A stretch of 64,000 nt of DNA from NCBI GenBank assembly GCA_900188465.1, contig FZPE01000004.1, forward strand, positions 124,001-188,000, written 5' to 3'. Shown piece after piece: positions 55,792 to 64,000 of this stretch (position 1 is its first letter; the number at the start of each line of letters is the position of its first letter). This DNA is from Micrococcales bacterium KH10. Lineage in GTDB: Bacteria > Actinomycetota > Actinomycetes > Actinomycetales > Cellulomonadaceae. Below the pieces are notes generated by a model. That model saw only the letters and a program-made list of their open reading frames with translations. It ran no database searches and had not been told where the DNA came from. Made by a program: the position numbers and the translations under genes.

Positions 55792-57255
55792 TCAGTCGTC
55801 GGAGTCGTCAGTTTCGGCAGCATCGAAGATTGCGTTGAGTGCGGCATCGACATCGTCGGTGCTTTCCCGGCCGTTTTGCCAGCGCGCAACAAAGCCTTCC
55901 GCGTTGTCCAGGTCCGCACCCGATGGCAACAGGTCAGGATGTGCCCAGACCTTGTCACGCTCCTCCGTTCCAACCCGCAACTGCAGCAACTCCCACAACG
56001 CGGTTGCTTCACGAGCCCGTCGCGGCCGCAATTCCAGACCCACCAACGTCGCAAAGGTCTGCTCAGCAGGTCCGCCAGCAGCTCTGCGCCGCCGCATCAT
56101 CTCGCGCAGCGGCACCACCGTGGTCAAATGGGCTCGCGAGGCATCGAAGCTGACAGCATCCACCCAGCCTTCGATCAGAGCCAGCGCGGTTTCAAGCCGC
56201 TGCAAGGTCGCCTGCTGTTCAGGAGTGCTCGTCACCGAAAACACCCCCTGCGACAGGGCATGCCGCAATTGATCAGTATTCATCGGGTCGATATCACGCA
56301 GTTTTTCTTCCAGCGCATCAGTGTCAATACGAACGCCGCGCGCATAATCGTCAATCAGGCCAAGAACATGCGCCCGCAGCCACGGCACCGCCGTGAACAA
56401 TCGAACGGCGGCAGCCTCGCGCAAAGCCAGGAACTGCAGCACATCGCGCTCTTCGATGTCCAGTCCTTCCGCAAAAGCCCGCACATTACGCGCCACCAAC
56501 GCTGCACCATCAGAATCCAACAGCGGCACACCCACATCCGTGGTGCCGAAGACCTCAGAGGCTAATTCGCCAGTCGCCTGACCAACCTGCATGCCAAACA
56601 CTGCGGCCCCGATCCGGCGCAGCATGTCGTCTGCACTGAACCGAGTAACGCCATCCTGCCCGGCACCCCCAAGCAGGTCATCGACGGAAAGCCCTTCTGG
56701 CAAGGAGAACTGCGCCGGTTCGATCATCTCCATCGACAGGGCACCTTCGTGGCCAAGCTCTTCACTCAAAAGTTCGACCAGCGCGTCGACGACCGCCTGC
56801 GCGACCGGCTCCGTCAGCGCATTCCAGGTACCGATAGTGGCTTCGACCCACTCAGCGCGACTCCAGGCGCGAACAGGCTTGTCGACAGGTGCGAAGTCAG
56901 TTGCAACATCGAGCCAGAGTTCCGCCACCCGATAAGCATCCGCAACCGATTTACGCTCTAAGTCCGACACCACCGGGTCAGCCCCGGCGGCGGCCGTGAC
57001 CTGACGCGCAATGTCATGAGAGATGGACGTATTGACGGCCTCGTCCGAATCGGTGTCAAAGAATTCCTGGAACTGCCGCATCGCGGCCTGCATCATCTGC
57101 GGGTTCAGATCCCCCATGCCAGCGGCCAACTGCTCCGGGTCGAACCCGGCAGCGCGCAACTGCTCGAGGATCATGTCCGTCTGATCGCCGAACATCGAAC
57201 GCAATGCGCGCTCCAGTTCAGAGTCGTCACTTCCGGGGTGTGGATCGAAACTCAT
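55792..57255 (-). CDS. Rv3195-like zinc-dependent metalloprotease family protein
   Basis: A 487-residue protein of the DUF2342-like family annotated as zinc-dependent metalloprotease. Recognisable segments are AELWLDVATDFAPV, RAWSRAEWVEATI, GAAVFGMQVGQATGELASEV, LREAAAVRLFTAVPWLRAHV, and ALIEGWVDAVSF. As I recall, relatives carry REAAHARLFAHVPWL; here His residues at two positions of this motif are Ala, so metal binding may be reduced. An acidic tail (DAAETDDSDD) ends it. It is divergent from the SDR gene, as Rv3195 is from Rv3194c. Activity has not been demonstrated for the family, to my knowledge. Confidence 0.85.
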   Translation of the reverse strand: MSFDPHPGSDDSELERALRSMFGDQTDMILEQLRAAGFDPEQLAAGMGDLNPQMMQAAMRQFQEFFDTDSDEAVNTSISHDIARQVTAAAGADPVVSDLERKSVADAYRVAELWLDVATDFAPVDKPVRAWSRAEWVEATIGTWNALTEPVAQAVVDALVELLSEELGHEGALSMEMIEPAQFSLPEGLSVDDLLGGAGQDGVTRFSADDMLRRIGAAVFGMQVGQATGELASEVFGTTDVGVPLLDSDGAALVARNVRAFAEGLDIEERDVLQFLALREAAAVRLFTAVPWLRAHVLGLIDDYARGVRIDTDALEEKLRDIDPMNTDQLRHALSQGVFSVTSTPEQQATLQRLETALALIEGWVDAVSFDASRAHLTTVVPLREMMRRRRAAGGPAEQTFATLVGLELRPRRAREATALWELLQLRVGTEERDKVWAHPDLLPSGADLDNAEGFVARWQNGRESTDDVDAALNAIFDAAETDDSDD

Positions 57256-57348
57256 AGATGCTCCCAGCCGACGTTATGGATTCGCGCTATAGGCTTGACT
57301 TAAGAATTACGGTAACCGCACAGCCTGAACGAAGGGCCGAGGATCCAG

Positions 57349-58428
57349 GTGACACGAGCTGATATTCGCTCAGGGCGCACAGCGCGCGTCGAATACCACT
57401 TCTTCGGTGAAGGGCCGCTCGTCAATTCTTTGCGCAATATCGTCAGCATCGACCACACCGGCGAAACAGCCCTTCAGCGCGGTTCCAGATCCGGCACCAC
57501 GACCAGAAAAGTTGCTGTGCTCGCCCTGGACAGCGGTGATTTCAGCCAAATAGTGCTTGATCCGACCAGCGTGCGTCGCAACACGATTGATGTGCTGATC
57601 GACAGTACGGTACGGTCCGTGCGACGTCACGATATCGAACACATCGTCGTGTTGAGTTCTGCCGCCTTATGCGGTGCCTGGCGCGATCGAGTCCCTATCG
57701 TGGACGAGGAAGTCCGCGTGGCCAATCTTGACTCCGGCTGGGTGGGGGACATCGCCTATGGTGAAACGCGGCTCGTCCAAGCGCTTGAAAGCGATGAAGC
57801 ACATGTCGCGGATTCTCACGCCGCGCCGCGTGTCACGGTATTGCGTGCGGCATCACTCGTCGGACCAGATCTCGACACGATGATCACCCGGCATTTCGAA
57901 GTGCCGCGCCTGCTCGAACTACGTGACAGTGCCAAACGATGGCAATTCCTCCATGTGTCCGACCTTGCCAGCGCGATTCGGCTCGTCGTCACCGATGAGA
58001 TCACCGGAACGCTCACTGTCGGAGCGGTGAAAGAGGACCCGGCCGGTGCAGCGATTCCCGATACTGAGAACACCAAGACAATCGCCACCATCGCAGGGCG
58101 CCGCGTCGTGTCGTTGAGCGAGACCGCCGCCATGAACACTGCCGAAAGACTGCATCGCGCCGGGCTGCTCGCCGTTCCGGCTTCGGATATCGCTTACGCT
58201 GTGTACCCGTGGACGGTACTGCCTCACACTTTGGCGGACCACGGTTGGCGCAGTGAATACTCGACCGCGGAGTGCGCTCGCCAAATCGCCGCCCACGTCA
58301 CCGCCCGCCATGGAATCGCTGGGGGATTGGTGAAACGACGAAGTGTGGCAGCCTTGGGTGCGGCGGGAGCGGCAGTGGCGCTCGCTGGAACCATTGCAGC
58401 AATGCGCCGATCAAGAGGAGTTTCATGA
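57349..58428 (+). CDS. degenerate SDR/epimerase-like protein with C-terminal membrane anchor
   Basis: A 359-residue protein of the extended SDR (NAD-epimerase) fold. Recognisable are IEHIVVLSSAALCG, an active-site region DIAYGETRL, RVTVLRAASLVGPDLDT, and FLHVSDLASAIRLVV. The N-terminal GxxGxxG of NAD-binding members is not evident (FFGEGPLVNSLRN) and the YxxxK motif reads YGETR, with Arg for Lys. A C-terminal hydrophobic segment (AALGAAGAAVALAGTIAAM) may anchor it. GTG 57349 has GAGGA upstream. The stop overlaps the PDZ-Lon protease start (ATGA), so the two are made together. Catalytic activity is doubtful. Confidence 0.72.
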   Translation: MTRADIRSGRTARVEYHFFGEGPLVNSLRNIVSIDHTGETALQRGSRSGTTTRKVAVLALDSGDFSQIVLDPTSVRRNTIDVLIDSTVRSVRRHDIEHIVVLSSAALCGAWRDRVPIVDEEVRVANLDSGWVGDIAYGETRLVQALESDEAHVADSHAAPRVTVLRAASLVGPDLDTMITRHFEVPRLLELRDSAKRWQFLHVSDLASAIRLVVTDEITGTLTVGAVKEDPAGAAIPDTENTKTIATIAGRRVVSLSETAAMNTAERLHRAGLLAVPASDIAYAVYPWTVLPHTLADHGWRSEYSTAECARQIAAHVTARHGIAGGLVKRRSVAALGAAGAAVALAGTIAAMRRSRGVS

Positions 58429-59552
58429 AACGGCCATACTGGTCAGTCGGTCAGATCGCCGGAACGTTAACTGCGGTGCTGCTCGTCGGGTTTTTGCTCG
58501 TCCCGATGCCTTACGTCACCACGGCGGCAGGTCAGACCCAGGACGTACTCGGCAGCTATGAGGACTCCGAGGGCGTCGTGCACCCCGTCATCCATATTGA
58601 GGGAGCGCCTACTTTCGCCACTTCCGGGAAGCTGCTGCTGACCACCGTCGGGGTGAGCGGATCGCGCGAATCGCCGCTGGCGATGCTCAATGTGCTTGCG
58701 AGCTGGATCTCACCTTCGCAGACTGTCGCCCCCGTGGAGGTCTACTATCCGCCTCAAACCACCAGTGATGAGGTGCGTGAGATCAACCTGGCGGAGATGG
58801 CCTCGTCTCAGAATTCCGCGTCTGTTGCCGCGCTCAGTGAGCTGGGCTACGAGGTTCCAGCCACGCTCAAGGTGGTCGGTGCGATAAATCGCGACGAGGT
58901 CGGCCTCGATGAGGATGAGGACATCACGAGGGCGGTGGACGTCATCGAAGACGGCGACATCATCGAAGCGGTCGATGGGCACGACATCACGACCTACACA
59001 CAATTGTTGGACGTCGTCAAAGAACTCACCCCGGACGAACCCGTTGACGTCTCTGTGCAACGTGATGGCGAACAGGTCACCTTGAACTTCGCGCCGTATA
59101 CGTATCCGACCGCAGCAGACCAAGATCTTGTCGCCGTGGAACCCGCCACGCGCCTTGGCGTGCTGCTCAATCCCGACTACGACATGCCGTTTGACATCAC
59201 TATCGACGCAGAACGCATCGGCGGTCCGAGCGCCGGAGTGATGTTCGCGCTCGGCATCATCGACCAGCTCACCGAAGGTGAACTGACCGGTGGTGAAACG
59301 ATTGCCGGGTCGGGGACCGTTGACGTCGACGGCTCAGTCGGCCCCATCGGCGGCATCGATCACAAACTTGACGGGGCGGTGCGTGCCGGCGCCGACTGGT
59401 TTGTCGCTGCCGCAGCCAACTGCGGCGATATCACCCGAGTGCCCAGCGAGCTTGAAGTGATCGCGGTTGAGAACCTGCACGAGGCATACCAGGCGCTACA
59501 GGACATCGCCGCAGGCTCGACGGACAATCTGCCGCGGTGCCCCCAACCGTAG
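58425..59552 (+). CDS. PDZ and Lon-type serine protease, membrane-anchored (Rv3194c-like)
   Basis: A 375-residue protein. An N-terminal membrane segment (TLTAVLLVGFLLVP) is followed by an extracytoplasmic domain, a PDZ domain at about residues 165-225 (VDVIEDGDIIEAVDG), and a Lon-type catalytic domain with Ser269 in GGPSAGVMFAL and Lys314 in IGGIDHKLDGA. The Ser-Lys dyad is intact. ATG 58425 has AGAGGAG at good spacing. It resembles Bacillus YlbL. It should process or degrade envelope proteins outside the membrane. Confidence 0.93.
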   Translation: MKRPYWSVGQIAGTLTAVLLVGFLLVPMPYVTTAAGQTQDVLGSYEDSEGVVHPVIHIEGAPTFATSGKLLLTTVGVSGSRESPLAMLNVLASWISPSQTVAPVEVYYPPQTTSDEVREINLAEMASSQNSASVAALSELGYEVPATLKVVGAINRDEVGLDEDEDITRAVDVIEDGDIIEAVDGHDITTYTQLLDVVKELTPDEPVDVSVQRDGEQVTLNFAPYTYPTAADQDLVAVEPATRLGVLLNPDYDMPFDITIDAERIGGPSAGVMFALGIIDQLTEGELTGGETIAGSGTVDVDGSVGPIGGIDHKLDGAVRAGADWFVAAAANCGDITRVPSELEVIAVENLHEAYQALQDIAAGSTDNLPRCPQP

Positions 59553-59692
59553 CGGGACGTGGCATTCGCCCTGATTTGTCCGCCCAACGGACAGTTGTTT
59601 GGTCAGTTACCAGGAAAATGTGGGATTCTTGAAGTTCTGATTACCGCCACTGGGTCAGCCCTAACCGCCATGTGACGAGAGGCTCGCATACG

Positions 59693-62600
59693 ATGACGTC
59701 CACTGCAAGCAATCCACCGCGTCGATCAGTCAGCGTGGATGACGACACCCCAATGCGCCGCTTCGGACCGTTGGGTGCCACGATTGCCTTCCTGGTGCTG
59801 GTGATCGGTTTGACGCTGCTGGCATCGCGATACCTCACCGAATACTGGTGGTTCTCTGAGCTCGGCTACAGCAACGTCATCACGACACAGTGGTTCTCGA
59901 TGATCGTGTTGTTCCTCATCGGGCTGGCCGTCATGGCGATTCCGGTGTGGCTGAGCGCTTTCCTGGCTCACCGGGGACGTCCGGTCTACCCCAGCGCCGC
60001 ACTGCGTCCCACGCCAATGGATCAATACCGCGAGGCCTTCGAACCGCTGCGCAAGATCGCAGTCATCGGTGTTCCGGTAGTGCTCGGGCTCTTCGCCGGA
60101 GTCGGTGCGGCCGCACAGTGGCAGAGTTTCCAGGTATGGCTCAATGCGGAATCCTTTGGTCAGACGGACCCACAGTTCGGCATCGACTTGGGCTTCTATG
60201 TATTTGCAGTGCCTGCGATCCAGTTCATCTTCTCGTTCGTCATCGTGGTGACGGTTCTCAGCCTGCTGGTGGCCATCGTAATGAGCTACCTCTACGGCGG
60301 AATTCAGATCAAGCAGGGTAACGGGAACAAGATCGGCTTCGCAGTGACCAATGCTGCACGCCGTCAACTCAACATCACCGCTGCCGTGTTGATGCTCATC
60401 CTGGCCGGACGCATCTGGTTCTCTCAGTACGAGACCTTGCTTTCGTCCACCTCGATAGCGCAAGGCGCCGACTACACCGACGTCCACGCAGGCATCCCGG
60501 CTCGTATGATCCTGGCCGCCGTGGCTGTAGTCGTGGCAGCGATGTTCATCGTCTGTGCCATTCGCGGCAACTGGCGGCTGCCTGCCATCGGTGTCGGGCT
60601 CATGCTGGTGACCGCAGTGCTCATCGGGGGCGCCTACCCGGCCTTGATCGCACGCTTCCAAGTGCAGCCCAACGCGCAGGAACTTGAAGCCCCGTACATT
60701 CAGCGCAACATTGACGCGACGCGTACCGGCTTCGGCCTTGATGACATGGAAGTCCGGGAATACGCCGCGACGACCACCGCGGAACAGGGCGCGTTGCGTG
60801 AGGACGCCGAGACCACCGCATCGATTCGTCTTCTCGACCCGAATATCGTCTCGCCAGCCTTTAGGCAACTACAGCAGAACAAGCAGTACTACAACTTCGC
60901 TGAAACGTTGGCGGTGGACAAGTACTCCTTCGAAGACGGCTCACACGACACCGTCATCGGTGTTCGTGAACTGAACTTGGCCGGTCTTGGCGACGACCAG
61001 CGCAACTGGGTCAACCAGCACACCGTCTTCACCCACGGCTTCGGTGTGGTGGCGGCATACGGTAACCAGGTTCGCGCCGACGGCTCCCCAGCCTTCTACG
61101 AGGCAGACATTCCATCGTCGGGTCGCCTCAGCGGTAACGGCGGCTCCCCCTATGAGGAGCGGATCTACTTCAGTCCGAACGCACCCGACTACTCCATCGT
61201 TGGCGCCCCTGAAGGTACGGAGCCATGGGAGCTCGACTACCCGGATGACTCAGCAGAAGGCCAGATCAAGACCACGTTCCCCACGGACCAGGTTTCTGCT
61301 GGACCGAAGTTGGACTCGTTCTTGTCCCGAATGCTGTATGCGATCAATATGCGTTCCGAACAGATCCTGTTCTCAGACCGCGTCAACTCCGAGTCGCAGA
61401 TCATCTACGATCGAGCACCGGCAGACCGCGTCGCCAAGGTCGCTCCATACCTGACCTTGGATGGTCGCGTGTACCCGGCAGTGGTGGACGAAAAAGTGGT
61501 GTGGATTGTCGATGGTTACACAACTTCGTCGACCTTCCCGTATGCGACCTCGCAGGCACTCGACGCCGCGACCAGTGACTCGTTGACGGCCTCGTCCTCG
61601 TCTGTCAATGCCCTTGAACCGGCGCGGGTGAACTACATCCGTAACTCCATTAAGGCGACTGTCGATGCGTTCAGCGGTGAGGTCACCTTGTACGCCTGGG
61701 ACGAGGACGACCCCGTGCTTCGCACCTGGCAGAAGGTCTTTCCTTCCACGGTCAAGTCGATCAGCGAGGTCAGTGGCGACCTGATGGCGCACTTCCGCTA
61801 CCCCGAGGATCTGTTCAAGGTGCAGCGCACCGTGCTGTCTCGGTACCACGTGACCGATGCCGCGTCGTTCTTCACCGCACAGGACTTCTGGCAGGTGCCA
61901 TTCGATCCGACCACCAATGTCGATGAGAGCACTGCGCGTGCTTCACTGCAGCCGCCGTACTATGTGACGCTGCAAATGCCGACACAGGAGAAGTCGTCGT
62001 TCTCGCTGACTTCGACATTCATCCCGGGTGGTAATTCAGACCGGCAGATCTTGACGGGATTCTTGGCCGCAGATGCGGACGCTGGCAACCAAGCCGGGGT
62101 GAAGTCGCCGGATTACGGAAAACTGCGGTTGCTCGTCTTGCCTCGAAATTCCACAGTTCCTGGTCCGGGGCAGGTTCAAACCAAGTTCAACACCGACTCG
62201 ACTGTCGCTCAGGCGTTCACCTTCCTCAAACAAGGTAACTCCACCATCGAACTGGGCAACTTGCTGACCTTGCCGGTCGGTGGCGGTCTGATGTACGTCC
62301 AACCGGTATACGCATACTCGTCGCAGGGCTCGACCTACCCGTTGCTGCGTTATGTGATGGTTGCCTTCGGCGACGAGATCGGATTCGGCACTTCACTATC
62401 CGACGCGCTGGACCAGGTCTTCGGCGGTGACTCTGGAGCAGAGACTGCTGACAATGACGGCGCGACAGCGCCGGCACTAGATCCGGCGCCGGACGGTGAC
62501 GAACCGGATGCGACCGACCCCGGCGCTGAGCCTGGTACGGACCCAGGCACTGACCCAGGCGCCGAACCCGGACCTGATGGGAACGGCGAACCCGGCACCG

Positions 62601-62821
62601 ATCCCGGAACGTCCGACCCGGGCACCTCAGACCCGGGGACGAGTTCTTCCGCGCAGGATCGCCTCAGTACTGCGTTGAACGAGATGGAGCAAGCCTGGGA
62701 ACAGGGGCAGACCGCCCTTGAGAACGGTGACTTCGCTGCCTACGGTCGCGCCCAGGACGCGTTGCAGTCTGCATTGGATCGTGCGGTGGCCGCCGAGCGT
62801 GAGGTCAACGCAGCGGGTTGA
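59693..62821 (+). CDS. UPF0182 family membrane protein (Rv3193c-like)
   Basis: A 1042-residue protein. Seven predicted N-terminal membrane segments (for example ATIAFLVLVIGLTLLAS, WFSMIVLFLIGLAVMAIPV, ILAAVAVVVAAMFIVCAI) precede a large extracytoplasmic domain with TRTGFGLDDM, HTVFTHGFGVVAAYGN, PVVDEKVVWIVDGYTTS-type segments, and YVMVAFGDEIGFG. It ends in a DPGTDPG-type Asp/Pro/Gly/Thr repeat stretch and a short helical tail (DRLSTALNEMEQAWEQGQ). ATG 59693 has GAGAGG upstream. Function is unknown. It is conserved next to the PDZ-Lon gene. Confidence 0.93.
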   Translation: MTSTASNPPRRSVSVDDDTPMRRFGPLGATIAFLVLVIGLTLLASRYLTEYWWFSELGYSNVITTQWFSMIVLFLIGLAVMAIPVWLSAFLAHRGRPVYPSAALRPTPMDQYREAFEPLRKIAVIGVPVVLGLFAGVGAAAQWQSFQVWLNAESFGQTDPQFGIDLGFYVFAVPAIQFIFSFVIVVTVLSLLVAIVMSYLYGGIQIKQGNGNKIGFAVTNAARRQLNITAAVLMLILAGRIWFSQYETLLSSTSIAQGADYTDVHAGIPARMILAAVAVVVAAMFIVCAIRGNWRLPAIGVGLMLVTAVLIGGAYPALIARFQVQPNAQELEAPYIQRNIDATRTGFGLDDMEVREYAATTTAEQGALREDAETTASIRLLDPNIVSPAFRQLQQNKQYYNFAETLAVDKYSFEDGSHDTVIGVRELNLAGLGDDQRNWVNQHTVFTHGFGVVAAYGNQVRADGSPAFYEADIPSSGRLSGNGGSPYEERIYFSPNAPDYSIVGAPEGTEPWELDYPDDSAEGQIKTTFPTDQVSAGPKLDSFLSRMLYAINMRSEQILFSDRVNSESQIIYDRAPADRVAKVAPYLTLDGRVYPAVVDEKVVWIVDGYTTSSTFPYATSQALDAATSDSLTASSSSVNALEPARVNYIRNSIKATVDAFSGEVTLYAWDEDDPVLRTWQKVFPSTVKSISEVSGDLMAHFRYPEDLFKVQRTVLSRYHVTDAASFFTAQDFWQVPFDPTTNVDESTARASLQPPYYVTLQMPTQEKSSFSLTSTFIPGGNSDRQILTGFLAADADAGNQAGVKSPDYGKLRLLVLPRNSTVPGPGQVQTKFNTDSTVAQAFTFLKQGNSTIELGNLLTLPVGGGLMYVQPVYAYSSQGSTYPLLRYVMVAFGDEIGFGTSLSDALDQVFGGDSGAETADNDGATAPALDPAPDGDEPDATDPGAEPGTDPGTDPGAEPGPDGNGEPGTDPGTSDPGTSDPGTSSSAQDRLSTALNEMEQAWEQGQTALENGDFAAYGRAQDALQSALDRAVAAEREVNAAG

Positions 62822-62829
62822 TCGCGGTA

Positions 62830-62956
62830 TCGCGCCGTATGGTGCGGCGCGACACCGAATTGGCAACAGCACTTCACGTGCTGTTTGCCTGTGATCAACC
62901 CTGGCGTCGGGCGATGTGGGTTGCATGGGAGTCGACCAAAGATCTGGTCGACTCCC
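62830..62956 (+). terminator. three consecutive hairpins between UPF0182 and the metallophosphoesterase
   Basis: TCGCGCCG/CGGCGCGA (62830-62852), GGCAACAGCAC/GTGCTGTTTGCC (62862-62889, one bulge) and GGGAGTCGACCA/TGGTCGACTCCC (62927-62956, perfect 12 bp, 6-nt loop). None has a U tract. The third ends 15 nt before the next start codon. They fill the 150-nt gap, which has no gene. Confidence 0.7.
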
Positions 62957-62971
62957 AATCGAAAGGCAACC

Positions 62972-64000
62972 ATGACTGTGTCCAAGCGATCAACGCTGCG
63001 ATCGGTGCTAGTCGCCGCCACGCTCAGCGCGTTGCTCGGCAGCACGCTTGCGCCGACAACGGCCCTTGCAGCGACTGCAGATGTCACATTAATCAGTGCT
63101 GGCACGACTGACTGGCAGTATCTGGACGACAACACCGATCCAGCTCAGAGCCTGCCCAATCGCACCGATTGGACCGCCCCGTCCTTCAGCGACACCGGCT
63201 GGAAGACCGGCAAGTCACCGTTCGGAGCCAAGGGTGGCCAAGCCACGTCAAGCAACCCCAACGATGTCGGTGGCGCGAACTTCCCAGTTGCGACACTGCT
63301 GAACCAGTTCATCAACGGCACGGGATACCCAGACGTGCCAGCCTTCTTCTTCCGCACCAGCGTCTCGTTGACCCAACAGCAGCTCGATGACGCATTGCGG
63401 TTCAGAGCAGCGGTGCAATACGACGACGCGTTGACGGTGTATGTCAACGGCACGAAGGTCGCAGGTTTCCACGACCAGGACATCACCGCCAACATGCAAT
63501 ACGGCGGTTCCAATGACTCGAGCCCCAAGCCGGTTTCATTCGATGTCCCGAAGTCCGCGCTGACAGCAGGCTCCAACACGATCGCGGTGGAATTGCACCA
63601 AGGTCGAGAGAACAGCTCGGACATCTACTTCGATTTCACCGAACTTGTCGCCAGTTTCACCCCTGAGATTCCTGAGATCAGTGACCTGGTGCTGAACATC
63701 GGTTCCGACGAGTCGCAGCGCAACTTGGTCTGGTACACCAGTGCTGCCGCCACCCAGTCGGTCCAGGTGGCCAAGGCGTCCGATCAGGTCGGAGATGCGT
63801 TCCCTGGGGCGCAGGCGCGCTCGTTCTCGGCGCAAAGCGGACCGACGACTGACAGCCAGTTCTTCCACCACGCCACCATCACCAACCTGGAACCCGACAC
63901 TGCGTACCTGTACCGGGTGGGCGACGAGACCAACGGCTGGTCCGACGTGTACTCGTTCCGCACCCAGGGATTCGGTGATGACTACAGCTTCATCTTTGTC
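62972..64000 (+). CDS. secreted metallophosphoesterase with N-terminal binding domains (partial, cut by window end)
   Basis: The ATG at 62972 has GAAAGG upstream and opens an ORF that runs off the window (343 codons seen). A signal peptide (SVLVAATLSALLGSTLAPTT, ALA-A) leads into a jelly-roll-like domain (TDWQYLDDNTD, WTAPSFSDTGWKTGKSPFG, RTSVSLTQQQL, VYVNGTKVAGFHD) and a purple-acid-phosphatase-type Fn3 domain beginning LVLNIGSDESQRNLVWYTS and ending LEPDTAYLYRVGDE. The catalytic domain would start near the window edge (DDYSFIFV). Secreted phosphatase or phosphodiesterase activity is expected but the active site lies outside the window. Confidence 0.8.
   Translation, partial: MTVSKRSTLRSVLVAATLSALLGSTLAPTTALAATADVTLISAGTTDWQYLDDNTDPAQSLPNRTDWTAPSFSDTGWKTGKSPFGAKGGQATSSNPNDVGGANFPVATLLNQFINGTGYPDVPAFFFRTSVSLTQQQLDDALRFRAAVQYDDALTVYVNGTKVAGFHDQDITANMQYGGSNDSSPKPVSFDVPKSALTAGSNTIAVELHQGRENSSDIYFDFTELVASFTPEIPEISDLVLNIGSDESQRNLVWYTSAAATQSVQVAKASDQVGDAFPGAQARSFSAQSGPTTDSQFFHHATITNLEPDTAYLYRVGDETNGWSDVYSFRTQGFGDDYSFIFV

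Noticed and set aside
62500-62650. DPGTDPG-type repeats in the UPF0182 gene as a minisatellite or mobile element
   Set aside because: They are short, degenerate and in frame, a common low-complexity tail of this family.

Overview
The window is chromosomal DNA of an actinobacterium (Actinomycetota). The evidence is the gene content and order: mtrA-mtrB-lpqB, comF, long-form hpf, secA with an Rv3235-like gene, DUF3499, an adnA-adnB pair, nudC, a mycoredoxin, uvrD2, whiB7, and homologues of Rv3195, Rv3194c and Rv3193c. From memory, the same blocks occur in roughly this order in Mycobacterium tuberculosis (about Rv3193c-Rv3259). The DNA is GC-rich, uses many GTG starts, and the genes are tightly packed with ATGA, GTGA or TGATG junctions. 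The genus cannot be fixed from the sequence. No rRNA, tRNA, CRISPR array, insertion sequence or prophage was seen.

Layout. 0-1.1 kb: an Rv3259-like metallopeptidase-fold gene, DUF3499 and a small zinc ribbon. 1.2-12.9 kb: cell-envelope block with a secreted amidase, a family 2 glycosyltransferase, two CDP-glycerol glycerophosphotransferase-like enzymes, a TagGH-type ABC exporter, a nucleotidyltransferase, a SpoIID/LytB protein and an RDD protein. Together these suggest a teichoic-acid-like anionic wall polymer. 13.2-19.8 kb: a SpoIIM-like protein facing a five-gene minus-strand operon (GPDPase membrane domain, DUF4129, DUF4350, MoxR, DUF58). 19.9-24.1 kb: mtrA-mtrB-lpqB. 24.1-30.1 kb: comF, hpf, secA, Rv3235-like, DUF6912. 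30.2-37.8 kb: two large secreted proteins, a GH92 alpha-mannosidase and a non-catalytic relative, with nearly identical promoter/operator layouts. 37.9-41.6 kb: hisN, rsgA, aroA and a DoxX-like gene. 41.7-55.0 kb: genome maintenance and redox (adnA, adnB, small coiled-coil membrane protein, pseudokinase-like phosphotransferase, nudC, mycoredoxin, uvrD2) ending with whiB7 and its leader. 55.1-64.0 kb: YgjP-type peptidase, Rv3195-like protein, degenerate SDR coupled to a PDZ-Lon protease, UPF0182, and the start of a secreted metallophosphoesterase cut by the window end.

The most informative non-coding signals are: (i) matched promoter-operator modules upstream of the GH92 gene and its neighbour; (ii) a complete whiB7 leader with an AT-rich promoter element, a 42-codon upstream ORF and an intrinsic attenuator; (iii) four 9-bp tandem boxes in the amidase promoter that resemble MtrA sites; (iv) a 66-nt palindrome between the RDD and SpoIIM genes. 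Four secreted proteins also share strongly lysine-rich segments that could bind the predicted anionic polymer.
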